Notes under the pieces: model-generated
What the model was told of the DNA's origin: nothing
Databases searched by the model: none
What the model saw: the letters and a program-made list of their open reading frames with translations, nothing else
Program-made: the position numbers and the translations under genes
Shown: piece by piece, positions 62,713-64,000 of the stretch
Position numbering within the stretch: the first letter of the stretch is position 1
Layout: every line of letters starts with the position of its first letter
Origin: Shewanella canadensis
GTDB lineage: Bacteria > Pseudomonadota > Gammaproteobacteria > Enterobacterales > Shewanellaceae
DNA length: 64,000 bases
NCBI RefSeq assembly: GCF_003966225.1
Contig: NZ_RXNU01000004.1
Span: forward strand, 372,001-436,000
Direction: 5' to 3'

Positions 62713-64000
62713 TTATTGGGGCTGGGCACCCGATAGGTTCTCTTGTTTGCCTCCGATTTTCTCAGCGAGCTGAGACTCTTCGGCCGATGCTTTTTCATCT
62801 ATCAAGAGTTGGTTCTGGTTGTCTACCCAGACTAACGTATCATAATAGCGCCTGATACTGTCGACATAGTGAACGGCCTCATTACCACGGGCATAGCCGT
62901 ATCGGGTACGTTGATAGTATTTACGCTTGTGAAGCAGGGGGAGGACCTCTTTCAGATCTCGCCAGGCGCTGGGATTCAGTCCCATCGATTGTGCCAGTTT
63001 ACGTGCGTCTTCCACGTGTCCATAGCCGATATTGTAGGAGGCTAAAGCAAACCACATTCGCTGATTTTCAGGGATAGAGTCGGGTAACCTGTTAAGAATA
63101 TCATTGAGGTACTTTGCGCCTCCCTTGATACTCTGTATCGGGTCGAGTCGATTTTTTATGCCAACCTGTTTTGCCGTCGGAAGCGTCAGCATCATTAACC
63201 CTCTGACTCCGGTTGGAGAGCGGGCATTGGGATTCCAGTGAGATTCCTGATAAGCGGTGGCGGCAAGCTTTCGCCAGTCGATACCATTGGCATACTGTTG
63301 AAACGTTTCTTTATATTTCGGTAGCTTGTTATCGATAGCGCGGAGAAATGCACGGGTATCGACATAATCGAAGCGTTTGACATGGGCGAAATACTTTTCA
63401 TTGAGGTGTGCCAGGGTTCCCGAGCGTTTCTCATAGTGCCAGAATGTGAGCAGATCACTCATGAGTTGATCGCTGTTTTTCGGTGGCAATAGCCAGACTA
63501 TCGCCTGTTTCTCTTTAAGAATGGGACCGGCCCTTAACTCTGGCAGGTAGCGCCTGTTGATCTCAAAGGTGCTCGAGTCGGCGATGGTATAGGTGATTTC
63601 GCCTCTGGCAATCATGGCCATTAGCTCTTCGCTGTCTTTCTCTTTCTCCTGCTCCCACACCAGTTCAGGATAGAGTTTTTGCAGTTGAGATAGGGTTTCA
63701 ACAAAAGAGGAGTCGGTGATAACGGTAATGTTATCTTCCAGCGTCGAGACATCTTTAGGTATCGGGGTTCCTTGCTTATAGACCAAGACTTGATTAACCC
63801 GATACAGAGGTGGGCCTAAGCGGAACTTCTCCCGGCGTGACGGGGTATCGGCAAGCCCTGCTGCAAGCAGATCGACTTCACCACTCTCGAGTGCTTTATA
63901 AAGCTCGCTGATATTGGAGTAAGGTTTCATCTTAAGTTCTAATTTAAGATATTCTGCAAATCGACTCGCCATCTCAAAGTCGAATCCGGCCTCACCTTGC
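62713..64000 (-). CDS. mltF: membrane-bound lytic murein transglycosylase F (5' end outside window)
   Basis: Peptidoglycan-cleaving enzyme with a periplasmic binding-protein-like N-terminal domain and a C-terminal SLT domain. The part inside the window starts mid-domain ([22 protein letters not shown], then [15 protein letters not shown]) and runs to the stop, at least 428 codons. The catalytic Glu lies in [27 protein letters not shown], and [16 protein letters not shown] and [20 protein letters not shown] match the SLT fold. The signal sequence lies past 64000. The frame is open to the window edge, so the start cannot be set. It is convergent with tadA. Confidence 0.93.
   Translation of the reverse strand, partial: QGEAGFDFEMASRFAEYLKLELKMKPYSNISELYKALESGEVDLLAAGLADTPSRREKFRLGPPLYRVNQVLVYKQGTPIPKDVSTLEDNITVITDSSFVETLSQLQKLYPELVWEQEKEKDSEELMAMIARGEITYTIADSSTFEINRRYLPELRAGPILKEKQAIVWLLPPKNSDQLMSDLLTFWHYEKRSGTLAHLNEKYFAHVKRFDYVDTRAFLRAIDNKLPKYKETFQQYANGIDWRKLAATAYQESHWNPNARSPTGVRGLMMLTLPTAKQVGIKNRLDPIQSIKGGAKYLNDILNRLPDSIPENQRMWFALASYNIGYGHVEDARKLAQSMGLNPSAWRDLKEVLPLLHKRKYYQRTRYGYARGNEAVHYVDSIRRYYDTLVWVDNQNQLLIDEKASAEESQLAEKIGGKQENLSGAQPQ

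Noticed and set aside
1..64000. tRNA, rRNA, CRISPR or insertion sequences
   Set aside because: No CCA-terminated cloverleaf, rRNA signature, regularly spaced repeats or transposase-like frame was noticed in reading both strands; a covariance search was not possible.

Overview
The window is gammaproteobacterial chromosome, almost certainly Shewanella or a close relative (inference from gene order and protein sequences; no search was run). Supporting signs are the map / rpsB-tsf-pyrH-frr-uppS-cdsA-ispC-rseP-bamA-skp-lpxD-fabZ-lpxA / lpxB-rnhB-dnaE-tilS order, the xseA / guaB-guaA and tadA / mltF neighbourhoods, the yqcC-truC-yqcA trio, two GGDEF proteins and a DUF3718-like small secreted protein. 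No rRNA, tRNA, CRISPR array or insertion sequence was seen.

Layout. 0.1-4.6 kb: yqcC, truC (tRNA pseudouridine synthase), yqcA (flavodoxin), a PTS EIICB permease that overlaps yqcA, and purU. 4.7-9.8 kb, minus strand: a small secreted protein and the map-glnD-dapD block. 9.8-30.1 kb, plus strand: the large conserved block for translation (rpsB, tsf, frr), UMP kinase, isoprenoid and phospholipid precursors (ispC, uppS, cdsA), envelope biogenesis (rseP, bamA, skp), lipid A (lpxD, lpxA, lpxB, fabZ), then rnhB, dnaE and tilS. 30.1-35.3 kb: a GGDEF protein, a KefB-type antiporter, an SGNH hydrolase whose 5' region carries a decayed tandem duplication of about 195 bp, and a patatin-like lipase.

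35.7-49.6 kb is the most coherent accessory module: a LuxR-type response regulator and a transporter-fused hybrid histidine kinase (CrbS/MxtR-like) that converge and overlap at their 3' ends, then a DcaP-like porin, a complete Liv-type ABC transporter (two ATPases, two permeases, one binding protein), a 654-residue FAA1-like acyl-CoA synthetase translationally coupled inside the operon, and a PaaK-like ligase. The layout suggests sensing, outer- and inner-membrane uptake, and CoA activation of an unknown carboxylic acid.

49.8-56 kb: proS, then an AT-rich patch with an array of small hairpins sharing a GGAT/ATCC loop, a membrane protein, a broken methyltransferase gene, and an ArsR-rhodanese regulator divergent from a methyltransferase-DsrE pair with two near-identical palindromic operators between them; another methyltransferase and several structured intergenic elements follow. 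56-64 kb is conserved again: xseA, guaB-guaA, a membrane GGDEF protein, tadA, and mltF, which is cut by the window end.
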